From Amoebidium appalachense (lineage: Eukaryota; Ichthyosporea), in the NCBI GenBank assembly GCA_963693365.1, contig CAVNZM010000010.1, positions 5,580,001 to 5,644,000 on the forward strand: a DNA stretch of 64,000 nucleotides, read 5' to 3'. This document shows, in pieces, positions 39,300-63,920 of the stretch (positions are counted from its first letter, which is position 1; the number at the start of each line of letters is the position of its first letter). Made by a program: the position numbers and the translations under genes. The notes under the pieces were generated by a model that saw nothing but the letters and a program-made list of their open reading frames with translations, did no database searches and was not told the origin of the DNA.

Positions 39300-40203
39300 G
39301 TATGTTTGCCCCAATGTTTCTCTTTCCGCAAGGGGGATTTACTGTGTTAGCAGTGTGTAATTGGGAATGAGTCAAGGTGAAGGGAATGGGGAGATGGGGT
39401 GGTTTGGGGCAAGGTTTTGTGTTGATTGTTTGAGTTTGTGGAGAGGGGAATGTGCGGGCAAGGAAGAGGGGTTTTTTTTTTTGGGGGGGGGGGGGGTGGG
39501 AACAAGAGACTCATTGTTGAGGTGATTGAAATGGTGTGTGGTTGGGTTGTGGTTGAGTGGGTGAGATGAATGAATTGTGGGGATGAGTGGTGGGATTGGG
39601 TGTGTATGTGTTAAATGGGGGGGGGGGGGGGGGGGGAGCGGAAGGGGTGTGGGGGGGGAGCCGATTGTGGAGTGAGGGTGCTTATTGCTTAAGGATGTCC
39701 TGAGATCTGCAGCTCATCCTTGTCTTGTGGATGCATCTGATAAATAACTCTTACCCCTTGCCTGATGATCTTTACATATGGATATCTCCTACATCCTTGC
39801 GCTAATGATAGTGCAAAGAAACAACTGCTACTTTAGCGTGGATTCTTGATACAACTTGTGAGTAGCACATGCAATGTTTGCGTGCTGCAATGTGGTGATC
39901 CAACATGCATCATTTATACCTAGTAGGCACAGACAGTGGGCACACATACACACACCAAGCCACCATCGCACGCGCGCACGCTGCACACACACACGCACAC
40001 ACACACGCACACACGCACACATGCACACACATGTACACACACGCACACGCACCCACACACGCACACATACAAGCACACACATACACTCACACACGAACAC
40101 ACACACACATACACACACATAAGCACACCCACCCACACACGCACACACACAAGCATACACATACACACACGCACACATACACACACGCGCGCACACAAGC
40201 GCG

Positions 40204-40252
<49 letters not shown>

Positions 40253-40424
40253 ACCCTGACACACACACAAGGTTGAGTTTGCCTGCCTTGTACGTAACTC
40301 TTCTCAGCTCAGCTGTGCCCGTGGCATATCCTTGTCGCTTAGGAATCCCCCCCCCCCCCCCTCCCCCTCCCCCTCCCCATCACTGTTTCCCTTAGAAAGA
40401 AGGGGAAAGCTGTCGAGTGGTGGT

Positions 40425-40461
<37 letters not shown>

Positions 40462-40489
40462 AGTATAAGCTCTCCTACGGTGGAGGGAA
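39300..40489. other. Non-coding stretch before the HIBCH-like gene, with a large (CA)n-type tract
   Basis: No exon was supported. T(n)G(n) at 39472-39496, a G run at 39618-39637, an irregular CA-rich block from 39945 to 40270 (about 320 nt, with CG and TA interruptions) and a G run of about 37 nt at 40427-40460. Confidence 0.6.
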
Positions 40490-51501
<11,012 letters not shown>

Positions 51502-52263
51502 TAGTGTGTGTGTGTGTATGTGTGGGTGGGTGGGTGTGGGTGTGTGTCACGTGTGTGCGTGTGCGTGTGCGTGTTTGAGTGTTTGTGTGTTTTTGTTTCC
51601 CGCTCTCTTCCCTCCTCTCCCCCACTCACCCCTTCTCTCTCTTTGTGGGTATATATGAGTGTATATGTCTGTGCATAGTTGCGGATTACCCACCACTGAA
51701 CTTTGTAATGATTATGCATTGTTTTGCGTATTCGCTTATTACACTCAGCCAAGGCTTTTTGAACAACATCGAAATACATCTACTAGTGCACACCGCAGCA
51801 ACACACACTCAAGAGTCTGAAAGTTTCTTTTTCGTAAATTATCACCCCGACGACCTTCATTTCATATAGACACCCCGCCGACGGGTGACACAAATACACA
51901 CGCACACACTTAATGACATTGGTTTAATGCACTGTAGCACCCTAGTTCTCTGCATATCCCGTGTTTTTTTACATACACACATGCCCACCCAATTCGGACG
52001 TAAATTGAACAAGTAGCTGGGGCAAATCGACTGATGCATATGGCATGCGCACGAATGTGCACAACGTGCGGGCGATCAATGTAAATGATGAATCATGGTT
52101 TTCGCTGTGCGCTTTACATGGAAAATGTTTTCTGGGCTGGCCTGGCAGAATAAATTTGATCATCAAATGAAGTGCCAGCGATATGATGTGTCCCGGGTAT
52201 CCCCGCGGAGGTCTTTTCTATGTCACAGTGGTGAATAACGTCTCCATGTGTCAGACGTGTTTA
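51502..52263. other. Intergenic region after the HIBCH-like gene
   Basis: No gene seen. GT-rich to about 51590, CT-rich to about 51640, then unique sequence. An AATAAA hexamer at about 52149 is far from the stop and may not be used. Confidence 0.5.
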
Positions 52264-53300
<1,037 letters not shown>

Positions 53301-54281
53301 CATGACTGATGGCTGATGCTATCTATGGCTCCAAAAGTTTTAACGGCCGTTAAAATGTACTTGCACGTGCGTGACCATGATGGCAGGTGTCACGGGGGGG
53401 GGGGGGGGGGGGGGGAGCTCGGACGAATCATCCGGTGCGGCCTGAAGCCCAATGCATGTTTTTGAAATGGTGCTCATGACAGGGCACACACCCTGAGGCA
53501 AAATTAAGTTATCAGTTCAACACGTTATAATACCACATGTGTCACGGGCCGTGTACAAGATGTCCAGGCTGAGTAGAGGCATCTGTCTTTCAATAGTTCA
53601 ACTCGGTTGCAAATGTGCAATTGTTTCGATGTAGTAAACTTCTGTAAGCCATGATGAAAGGATATACTACTAAAAGTAGTAGTAACTACTAGGATGGTAA
53701 TACTGTGATAACGAAACTCACATGCATGTATACATATATACATGTTTAACTTAGCCTAGGCTGAGCCTCTGCCACTGAATCTCTACATCCCTTAATAAAT
53801 GATCCCGGACTAGTATGTGAAGTATTAACATTCACTGAATACTCGAACTCGTGACTATCACTAATGATCTGACGGAAGAAAATATCGGAGAATTCGAACA
53901 CTTTTAGGTGACATGGTATCATAAATAGCTATAATAATCCCCAGCCTGGCAGCCACTGCCTGTTCGAAACGAAGTCTCTTGCTGTTGACATCATCAAGTT
54001 ATCCTTCTCATCACGTGCCAAGACGTTCTGTGGCAACGGTATGTACACTAAAGCACTGAGTTTGGATACGGTATAGCCTGAAAAGAAACCATTCAGTGCC
54101 TATCATGACCGTTTTCAGTAAAGGGCCGACAATTAAAATTTAATACATTAGTGGCCTCGGTGGGCTGCTGACTGACTCAGGTGTCCTGCTGGGGGACTCA
54201 CACGCATAAGGACATGCCATGATTGAATACTTTTGAAACTCATTATGAAAATAGCTTGAAATGGCCAAAAAATAAAACTCA
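53301..54281. other. Intergenic region before the bZIP 3' end
   Basis: Unique, roughly base-balanced DNA apart from a G run at 53394-53416. No exon or RNA gene recognised. Confidence 0.5.
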
Positions 54282-56306
54282 TCATCCCTCGTCATTAGTT
54301 TTGATCGCACGATCATTTCCTGAGCTGCGGCGGTCGTAGCCCAGACAGTTGTGTAGCTGGTGGGTGAGGGCTGAGATGATGTTTTCGTGCTCTTCTTTAA
54401 GCGCCGTCAGCTGCTTGACCTGTCCCTGCAGATCTTGGAGCTGCCTCTCAAGCTGCGCATCAAAGAACACATTTTGTCAGTAACTTGAACAAGGTTTTAA
54501 ATCTTGCCCAATTGTTTTGTTGTTCCTATAATGGTTGCCCAATTGTTGTGTTGTTTCTACCATGCTCGTAAACCAAACGGTGTTGACGCGTGAGTGTGTG
54601 CTTTGTCACAGTCAGCGTTGTTGTCATTGAGCGTGTGTGTGTGTGTGTGTTGTTCGTTTGTGTGTGTGTGTGTGTGTGTGTGGGTGTGCTGGTACGTATT
54701 ACTAAGTGTAATGATTTATGGGCTGGCTTGCCACTGGGGGGTGGTTCTACAGTGATCTTGGCTGCGCGGCAGGGCCGGGCAGGCAAGGGGGGCGGGGGGA
54801 GGTACTGAGGTGCGAAAATGTGAGTTGAACACATACAATGGTCACCCTGGTGTAAACGTACCTCGCGCACGGCGGTTTCCTTCTCCAGTGTCAGCTGGTC
54901 GACTGTTTCTTGCAAGTCCTGTAGCATCTGTTTTCTTCGGTGCCGACACCTGCACCGAAAAGGCATTACAGTGTCAATCATTATGCAAAGTGGCCAAAAA
55001 AATAAAAAATAAAAGTAAAAACTTTGACTCTTGAAAAACGAAAACAATAAAAAAAGGAAAGAAAAGAAAGCAAAGAAAAACGGGGGGAAAAAAGGAGTCC
55101 AAAGCACAAGCCAGTGTGAAAATAACTGGAAAGCGACCCATGATAGAGCAATCATATCCAGTAACATGTCAAAGCTGTAACTTAATTTTTGGCCATATCC
55201 GATCTTAAAGATACTATGGCTTACCCGGCGTGGCGCGAACGGTTGCCTCGTTTCAGTTTTTCTGAAAGTGATTTTACTAGCCTCGAAGTATAATACAACA
55301 CAGCCCCCCCCCCCCCCCCCCCCCCCCTGCTTGCCCCCCGCCGCGCCCGCCGACCACTTCTCCACCCAAAAGCACACACACACACACACACCATCGTGAC
55401 CCACAGATTGTCCAGCCTTCTCGCCACTCCCCCCACACCCTCCTCCCTCCCCCTCCCAACCCCTGGGCCGCGTGTCATCAGGGCCTGCTTCTCTTCTCAA
55501 ACACCCACACACTTCACACACCTTGCGGCTGCCTCCCTGTTCTTCAATCTCTTGACCTCATTCTTCGATGAGTGTTCTGTTCCACCCGTCGCCGATGAAT
55601 CCGGGCTCCCGTATGGATGGTTGCTAGACACAGACTGCTGCGTGGAATAGTTACGGCCCGAGGTACTTTGTGCACCCTTCATTTTTAACCCTTTAGTAGT
55701 GGCTTTAACCTGTTCGAGTGGTGATCCCGGGAGGGAATAAGAGATGGGATTCGAACTAGAGCTACTTGTAGTGTGGGGTTCGTGCTCTTGAAGTGAACTC
55801 GATGGATGAACTTCAGAGAACCGACCACGTTCTCTAATGTGATGCTGTAGATTAGCATGCGGTTCTGGCTCGGAAAACCTTCTTGTTGGCCAATATTGTC
55901 TCTGCTCGTCATATTCGAGTTCCGGCGGCCGGTGATGAAAGGGAGGGGGGACACGGTATTGGTCTATAACTGTGCGTTGTTCTTGGTAATGATCTCGTTC
56001 TTGGTGCATGCTTGCACTCCGTCTAGCCATTTCATCCTCGTATAACGCCTGGTGCCTGTGTGTCTCCACGTGATAGTGGTTAACATTGCCATGTTGCATG
56101 TTGGAGCTGGTACGGTATGCCAAGTAGTACTCTTGAAGTTCGGCACCTGACGGTGTGCGGGCAGTGACATGATGGCGGTCATGCGCACCGTTTGAGTCTA
56201 TAAGGTTGTGGTTGTTGAAGACAGCTCTCTGTGCCATGGTGGAGGTGCTCAACGGAGTTGGGGAATGGTGATTGAGGGGTGCTTGACTCGCCGACGGGAA
56301 GAACAT
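54282..56306 (-). CDS. bZIP transcription factor, ATF/Jun/Fos type
   Basis: Exons in transcript order, minus strand: 56306-55522, 54949-54862, 54452-54282 (TGA). They join in phase to 348 codons. The first intron splits the basic region exactly between Arg and Cys of NREAAAR|CRHRRK. Joined, this is the N-x7-R signature (Asn256, Arg264) of bZIP DNA-binding regions, closest to the NRAAASRCR of ATF2. A coiled coil follows (LQDLQETVDQLTLEKETAV, then LERQLQDLQGQVKQL) and a short tail with LTHQLHNC, recalling the end of the ATF2 zipper. The first 230 residues are polar, rich in His, Arg, Ser and Gln, without a recognised domain; SSSSSNP and PGSP sites could be phosphorylated. Such factors bind TGA-containing palindromes as dimers. 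An alternative start is the ATG at 56237 (MAQRAVF). The intron after the basic-region exon holds a G run (plus-strand C run 55304-55327). Confidence 0.87.
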
Positions 56307-59300
56307 GTGTTTAATCTTGAGTTAATGGAACCACAAGGCTGTGCAACTCTAACCGAAATCACTGACATATCAATGGTTCATGCAGACATTGTCGGGATCC
56401 CGGAGCCGGCTAGGCGACAATCATAGTTGGTGGACTAATGGATGATAGTTACTGGAGAAAGCCATCACAACCTGCCCTCTAAGTCAGAAAACTTAACCGC
56501 TATTAATGGTGTATACGGGGCCCTTTGTAAGGTCTTGTCAATTCGTGATTGGACTTCCACACCAGTCTAGTTCCGGAAGTTGCCCAGAGCCTCTAGGCTA
56601 TTCTTGCGTGTATATTCTGAGATAACTATCACAATTTGGGCACGGAGACACAAGTGATTGCTATCATTGAACTCTTCTCACTGCACGGGGGCCCGTTCAA
56701 GCCGCCCGGAGTGTGGTCTACACACGCACGCTTACAACACCGTCACTTAAAGAGCTACAGTAATACAGTCACCAAAATGTGTACGTTTGTATGACATGCA
56801 TCATCACCGTTTGCTGAAACTTCTCTCAGAATCTGGGCGTTTTGGGAAGGCTTCCTGTCATTCTTCTGCCCGGTACACGCACCCTTCCGCCGTGTTCCAA
56901 ATGACTGTCACAACGGCACATAGCCTATCATAGGCCTACACACGGCACTGACTCACTGAGATGACAAAGAAATTTTTGCTGAGTGTCCGGCGGCCGCCGC
57001 GCGGATCCCCCGAAACCGCCCCGTGGAACAAGGGCGAAACCACTTTTTTATCCACAGAGAATATTTCCTTTTTACTGGATTTATTCTGAATTCAACCGAG
57101 TTTCAGGTCCCATACCCACAAGTGCGCGGCCACTAGCTAGTATATATAGAGAATAGCATATCTATTGAGCAGAATACAACTTTTTAATTTATATTCATTG
57201 TTCTTTATTCGGCGTAGCCTAGTGGGACAACGTTCATTTGGACAAAACTTCGAAACAGGAATTTCCGTGATAAAGCATACTAACGTTTGGGGGGATCCGC
57301 GGCGCACCAAAGCAACACCGAATCAACTTGGCCGCGGAATGCGGTTGTGATACGAGGCTGATGCGGCCAGATCTATTTGATGTGCTAAATATTATCTCTG
57401 TAATTTATTTCTCTTATCTCTATACATAAATGGTAGTCACTTTTGAAAGATGTCTGAGATGTTCGAACTTTATAGGCTTGGCTGAATATGAGGTATTTAT
57501 CACGCACTTAACACCCAGTTTAAACATGAAAATAAGCGCTGGTGACCGGTATATCCTATAGCTTCTGTAATTACGTGTACTCAGTTGCATTAGATGGGTA
57601 TGGGCAGTGTAGAACAAGTACTGCCAATGCTTTTGGATAAGGTGCAGATAGTCAGTACAAAGATAGATATATATTAGGCGGACGAGGTTGAACGGCGTTA
57701 CGATACACTACGATACGCAAATCCCAGACAGCCAGATGGCACCATCGCGCAATGCATTCCACAGTCCACACACATCATTCGTCAAACTGTGCATATTTGT
57801 TGACACTTTGAGGCTGAGCATCAAGTGTAGCCTGGCGACCCAGTCAATCCAGCACGTTTATATAAATATATATTAGGATAAAAAATAAAAGAATTATCGT
57901 TTAACGCAGAATCCCAGCCCGGAAACACGCAAAGTACTCGATGTGCACGATAACACGGTGCACTTCTTGTTAATCTGGGGGGACATGTGCCAGCACGCGT
58001 AGTGATTGGTCTACGAATCTTAGATAGTTTTCATTGGCTTATGCAGTACCATTGCCGTTTGAGTTATCATGATTCAAAAATTGTGTGACTCTCTATACGA
58101 AGATTGCCCGTCACCTTAATATCATTTTTATAATAAGCATGCAAGAAAAATATGGTCTCTCTTGAAATGGGATAGCCGAAAGCTTAAAGAAAAGAATCTG
58201 CGTACATGCTGCCATTACTATCTCTTTCATAGTTGGGGGGACGTCGACGGTGCGCCATATCTGCCTTATGATCATCCGCCGATCGGATCCGCCCCGTTGA
58301 AATTTAGTACGTGCACGCGTTTAAAATTTTGTCTAAACACTCTTGAATCGTCAGTTATATATCGAGTTAACGGCGACGTGTGACGTGTGCACATGTGTGC
58401 ACTAATATTAGTGCATTGAATGGATGCCATGGATGATGGGTGTGTGCAACTGTGTGCACACACATGTGCAGTGGTGCGTGCACTGTGCATTGTGAGCTTG
58501 TCAGTTAGCTTGGGCAGAAAATCCCAAAATTCCAGTTCTTGATATTGAACATGCAGAATCCCGTCGGATTCCACATGGGCCCATTGGCACTTGTTGCATG
58601 GAATGCTTTGAGTCACGCATGACTCAGAATTTTGCTGGGAAAAGGAATGCGGGAGAGCCGTGTGGCACGCTTGGCCATTCCGTAAATTACTCATTCGAAA
58701 TGCAGGATGTGAAATTGTTGATAGCAGATGTTAGCGATTTCCCCCTGAATGGTCCTTTTTTTTTTTTGCTCAATAGAAAAAGAAGTCAAAAGAAGACTTA
58801 ATACGTTAACAAACTCAATATGCATATTTTTTTTTCCTGGCTGTATGGACCACTGCCAGTGGTTCAAAAATTCGTGGACCTGGCCCGCAACAGTTATTAT
58901 TATTAGGGTGTGAAATTACAGGATTGGCTTCTGTGAGAAATTTGGACCGTTTTGAGGTAGCTCAAGAACGCACTTAGGGCACTGAAATGTATTTTCATAA
59001 TCAAATTGAATAAAAACGGCTTAGGCTTGTCAAGATTTCTCTTAAAAAAGCAGTGGTCATTTAGTACCTAAATATAGTACTGACTGACCTCCAAAAGTAT
59101 TGTTGGAGTTCCTTTGGCCCGGGGATGCCGCTTGAAGAACGGTTTGTAGCCCTAACAGCGCCTACTGTTAGCCTAGTAAGTTAACGTTCACTAAGTTAGC
59201 AAATACATGGTAAAATTTCAGTATGTCGAGCCCCCCCTCCCCGGCCCGGAGTCCCTCATACCGAACTCCCGGCCCACTCCTCCCTCCGTCCCCTTCCCCC

Positions 59301-59789
59301 CAACACACCGTGGCACACACACACGCACACATGTATACACATGCACACACTTCACAGCCCCCCCCCCTCCCCTTCCGTGGCGCATCCTCTTCGTCTTCTC
59401 CTCCTCCTTCTTTTTCCAACCCACCTATGTACACTTGTCAGTCCCGGGGTGAGCACTGAACCAAGGCCTCCTAAATAGCACACCGCGGAACAGCTGGCGT
59501 GAACGCCACCGTTGAGTCACATAACTTATAAGTGATGCCGATGAGTGACTGATGACTCGTCAAGTATGATAAGCTATCTTGACGGGGTTTACACACACTT
59601 GACTCAAGGCATGATCATGGATAATTATGATGACATCGATCATGATCGATATATATCAATCCTGAATGTTCGGCGGATCCCCCAAGTCTTTAAAACCCCG
59701 CTGCAATCTTCCAGCCTAGGCCTGAGAAATCATGTGACTGCAGTGACATGATGGATCAACAGAGCCCAGGCCGGTGATCAACACAGGCT
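56307..59789. other. Repeat-poor intergenic region upstream of the bZIP gene
   Basis: About 3.5 kb with no supported gene. Base composition is balanced and microsatellites are nearly absent until about 59230. The bZIP promoter must lie in the proximal part. Open frames (for example 58272-58694 on the minus strand) carry no recognisable motif and are of a length expected by chance. Confidence 0.55.
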
Positions 59790-59793
59790 GCAG

Positions 59794-59827
<34 letters not shown>

Positions 59828-59914
59828 TTTTTTTCTCTCTCTCGTGCACATCTCTCACTCTCCGACTCTCTCCCCCCCTGTCTCTCTCTCGCTCAGGCTC
59901 TTTCTGTCCGAGTC

Positions 59915-59947
<33 letters not shown>

Positions 59948-60121
59948 TCTCTCTCTCGAGACTCCCCCCCCGCCCCCCGACTCTCTCTTTCTCTCAGAGT
60001 CTCCCTCCCTCTCCCTCTCCCTCTCTCTTTCTCTCTCTCGCTTCCGGATTCCCCCCCCCCCCCGGCCCGGATCCCCCCTCCCCACCTCCGCGACGGTCAC
60101 CGACTCTCTCCGAGGCTCCCT

Positions 60122-60191
<70 letters not shown>

Positions 60192-60459
60192 TCTCTCTCT
60201 CTCTCTCTCCCTCAGACTCTCAGTCTCTCTCTCCTCTCTCTCCCCGAACCTCTCGAGCTCTCCTTCGCCCTCCCTCCCCCCCCCCCCCCCCCCCCCCTCT
60301 CTCCCTCGCTCCTTCCCTCCCTCCCTCTCTGCCTCCCTCCCTCCCCCCCCCCCTCCCCCTGCCCCCCTCGAGCTCTTAGAGCTCCCCCCCCCTCCCCCCT
60401 CTCACTCACACTCTCTCTCTCTCTCTCTCTCTCTCTGCCACTCTCAGTCTCTCTCTCTC

Positions 60460-60549
<90 letters not shown>

Positions 60550-60563
60550 CCTCCCTCCCCCGA

Positions 60564-60607
<44 letters not shown>
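59790..60607. repeat. CT-rich homopyrimidine tract with C runs
   Basis: Pyrimidine on the plus strand. C runs at 59793-59827, 59915-59945, 60051-60064, 60279-60297 and 60565-60592; (CT)n at about 60127-60186 and 60463-60546; a short (CA)n at 60593-60607. It is the complementary-strand counterpart of the GA tracts at 13497 and 52264, and again intergenic. Confidence 0.92.
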
Positions 60608-61313
60608 AAACCCCCATTCTCTAGGTGTACCGTTAGGCTACCATGCTGCCTTTAACTTACCGGGTTAGTCTGAGTGCCGCGGGCAGTGACAGAGTAACAG
60701 AGTGATGTCACCGTCCCACCCACAAGGTATTATTATAAACCATGACTCATGATTATTATGACACGTACGCGTGTTGCATTAAATCAATTACTGAATCAAG
60801 TAAGAAGTTGTGGCCCCCACAGACTTGCCAAGGTCAGTTAGCAAACAGTTAACTTCGACATGTCACAATATGTCTTTTACAGTAAATTAATCCGATCATC
60901 ATCCGGGAGTTTTTTTTTCGAGCGTTGCGGCGACTCTAGCTCTGCAAGTGGCGGAACTTTAAAGATATTCTGTTTACTAAAGGGGGAATTTTAAAGATAT
61001 TCTGTTAAGGCAGAAGATCAGACATTCACGTGCAATGACTTCATACCAATTTTTTATCGTGACTTGCTCCATTCGCTAATGCCTAGTCTCCTTCGACGAA
61101 AACACACACATCACCGTGGGAATAGTTTGATTACTTCCCGGCTGAGTCCTTCATACTAATAGTTACTGTATGGCACTGCCCATTTCTTTACTACTACCCT
61201 AGCATCGGAGGCCCATGTCACCCAAGTACCCATCCACCAACACCACGTATTACTATCATCACTAACAGCCGGGAACCCAATTCTATACCTATTTACCCCC
61301 CACCTCCCTCCCC

Positions 61314-61404
<91 letters not shown>

Positions 61405-61465
61405 ACACACACGTGACAACCGTGCCGTCATTATTAGTAAACCCACAAAAACCCTTACAAGAACC

Positions 61466-61496
<31 letters not shown>

Positions 61497-61688
61497 AAGA
61501 ATAAGAGGAGCAGAAGAGAACGATCTATAGAGAACCAAATCGAACCAAACGGTTAAGGTGCGTGCACGCGCAGCGCGTGGTGTTGTTGGTTCGCCGGGGC
61601 GGCGGTGATGCCCAGGGGTGGTGGGCTGGTTTTTTTTTTTTTTTTTTTTTTTGTGTGTGGGGGTGTGGGGGGGGGGGGGGGGGGGGGG

Positions 61689-61749
<61 letters not shown>

Positions 61750-61779
61750 GGGAAGAGAGAGAGAGGGGGGGTGGGGGGT

Positions 61780-61814
<35 letters not shown>

Positions 61815-61825
61815 AGACTCAACAG
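60608..61825. other. Intergenic region before the importin alpha 3' end
   Basis: Unique sequence to 61310, a (CA)n tract at 61317-61412, a C(n)A(n) composite at 61465-61498, then T(n)/G(n) and (GA)n runs at 61630-61812 that abut the importin stop codon. No gene supported. Confidence 0.55.
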
Positions 61826-61976
61826 TTACGTGTATTCAAGTTCATCCCACTCATCCTCCCCCTCTGTCTCTTGGAAGTACATTTGCAGCAAGTCAGCAGC
61901 AGCTGCTGAAACAGAGTCATTGTCATGAACCTCCAAGGCCTCTAGACGGGCTACACCGTAGCACTCCTGCGCGCGC

Positions 61977-62007
<31 letters not shown>

Positions 62008-62483
62008 TGTACGTTTGTGTGTGGTGTGTGTGTGTGTGTGTGTGTGTTTGTGTATGTGTGTGTGTGTGTGCATGTGTACGGTGTACGTTGGGTGGGAATC
62101 GGGGGGGAGGGGGAGGGGAGGGGGGGGGGGGGGGGGGTTAGGCCCTGAGGCATGTGTGGTTGTGGGTGTAATATTAGTTTAAAGGTGCGTTTCTGGGGAG
62201 GCGAGGAGAGGGGGAGGGGGGGGGGGGGGGGGGGGACGGAGGGAGAGAACGTTTTCGGTGTGGTTTTTTCTTTTTTTTGGGGGGGGGGGGGGGGGGGGGA
62301 GGGGGGGAGAGGGGGGGGGGGAGAGGGGGGAGAGGGCGGGGGGAGAGGGCGGAGAGGGGGGGAGAGGGGGGAGAGGGAAGGCCCTGGTGCGCGCGCACCC
62401 GCATGGGCTCTCAAGCGCGTGTCTGTGTGTGCGTGTGTGTCATAGTGTGTATGTGTGTGTGTGTGTCTGAGTGTGTGTGTGTG

Positions 62484-62536
<53 letters not shown>

Positions 62537-63078
62537 CGCCCGCGTGTGTGTGTGTGCGTGCGTGTGCGGGGGGCGGCGGGGGGTGGGTGTGTGTGTGTGG
62601 GGGGGGGAGGGGGGGGGGGGGGGGGGGGGGGGGGGATGGGGGGAGAATCCCTTTGCCTGCGATATGTACCATTTTCATGTGTATGTGTACAGTGTGTGCT
62701 GCGGATCACGCATACAGTGCCAGTATGCACATGCCGCATGTGTTTGCTTAAGGCAGAACCAACATAACAGTTAATAAAAAGCCAATAAGAAGCCAATAAA
62801 ACACCAATCATTAAAAAAGCCTATAACAAGTTAACAACGGCCTTTTTTTTTATTTTTATTTTTTTAAAAAAAAAAAAAAAAAAGTTAATAAAAACCAATA
62901 ATTTAAAATGTCAATAACAAACCAACAAAAAGCCAGTATTACTAAGAGGATGTAAACAGCCAATCAGATAAAATGTCAATAATCGTTCGTTGAAGCCAAC
63001 AAAAGACCCAATAAAAAGTCAATAAAACAACAAGCCAATCCAACGTCAATAAACGACCAACAAAAGGCCAATAAAAAG

Positions 63079-63118
<40 letters not shown>

Positions 63119-63414
63119 CCACACACACACACACACCAAAAAAAAAAAAAAAAAAAAGGAAAAAAAAAGGAAGAAAGAAAGAAAAAGAAAAGAAAGAAAA
63201 GAAAAAAAACCAATATATAAACACAATCCGCCCACACGACGTTGTACATACCTCCACCTTCTCCGCCACCGTGTTCACCCCTTGGGGACACAAAACTGCG
63301 GCCGCATTTAGGAGTCGGCCCAATGCATCCAAAATCGCACGAAGCAAGCTGCTCTCAGTGTGTAGTTGGAGTTGGCTACAAAGAGGTGTAACTATGTCGA
63401 GATGCAGAAGTTCA
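61826..63414 (-). CDS. Importin subunit alpha, last two exons (5' part off the window)
   Basis: Importin alpha binds classical nuclear localisation signals through armadillo repeats and carries cargo to importin beta. Visible exons, minus strand: 63414-63252 and 61966-61826, ending TAA. They join in phase 0 to 101 codons. The first shows an armadillo-type helical segment: LHLDIVTPLCSQLQLHTES, then ILDALGRLLNAA and GVNTVAEKVE. The second begins ECYGVARLEALEVHDNDS and continues ADLLQMYF, matching the EEAYGLDKIE.LQ.HEN...A...IE.YF block that closes importin alpha in animals, plants and fungi. The tail is acidic (ETEGEDEWDELEYT), comparable to the acidic C-terminus that binds the export factor CAS. 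The exon at 63414 enters in phase 2, so an upstream exon lies beyond the window. The acceptor of the last exon is preceded by (CA)n(CG)n instead of a pyrimidine tract. Confidence 0.83.
61967..62640. repeat. (CG)n/(GT)n and G-run block in the importin intron
   Basis: (GC)n at 61969-61990 continuing into (GT)n to about 62080, G runs at 62120-62137, 62218-62234, 62279-62300 and 62609-62634, and (GT)n at 62483-62527 with a second CG patch at 62528-62540. On the gene's sense strand these read as C(n), (CA)n and (CG)n leading to the acceptor. Confidence 0.88.
62770..63078. repeat. Degenerate CCAATAAAA-type repeat
   Basis: The element (g)ccaataaaa(a)(g) and variants (gtcaataaa, accaacaaaa) recur at irregular 10- to 25-nt spacing across about 300 nt of the importin intron, interrupted by a T/A-rich patch at 62842-62884. 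It ends in a C run at 63079-63117 followed by (CA)n and A(n). Confidence 0.75.
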
Positions 63415-63429
63415 CTGCAGTATAGGAAA

Positions 63430-63461
<32 letters not shown>

Positions 63462-63538
63462 GGGGGGGGGGGGGGGGGGGAGGGGGGGGAGGAGGAGGGG
63501 AAGAAAAGAAAAAAACCAAGGGAGTTTTTTTTTTTTTT

Positions 63539-63570
<32 letters not shown>

Positions 63571-63920
63571 GGGTTGAAAGTGGGCCGGGAGGGGTGGATG
63601 GGGAAGGGGGAGGGGAAGGGATGGAGGGGGGTGGGGGTTTGGGGGGGGCAGGGTGGGAGGGAGGGAGGGAGGGAGGGAGAAAGGGAGAGGCGGAAGGAGG
63701 GAAGGAGGGGGGGAGGGAGGGAGGGAGAGTGGGGAAAGAAGAAGGTCCCAGAGAGAGGTAGAGAGAAAAGAGAGGGAGAAAAGGGGGAAGGGGGGTGTGG
63801 CAGAAACCCGGGCACACATAAGAAATAATGATAGATGCGAGAAACGGGGTGAAGAAAAATAAGAGGAGAAAAAGCGTATTGAAACATGCATGTCTACAGG
63901 GAAGAGACCGAGGGGTGGTT
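63415..63920. other. Low-complexity intron sequence upstream of the importin exon
   Basis: A(n)G(n) at 63427-63490, T(n)G(n) at 63525-63569, then G-rich and GGGA repeats (63653-63727). No further importin exon could be read here. Confidence 0.7.

Noticed and set aside
58272-58694. 140-codon open frame on the minus strand
   Set aside because: No recognisable motif; consistent with chance.
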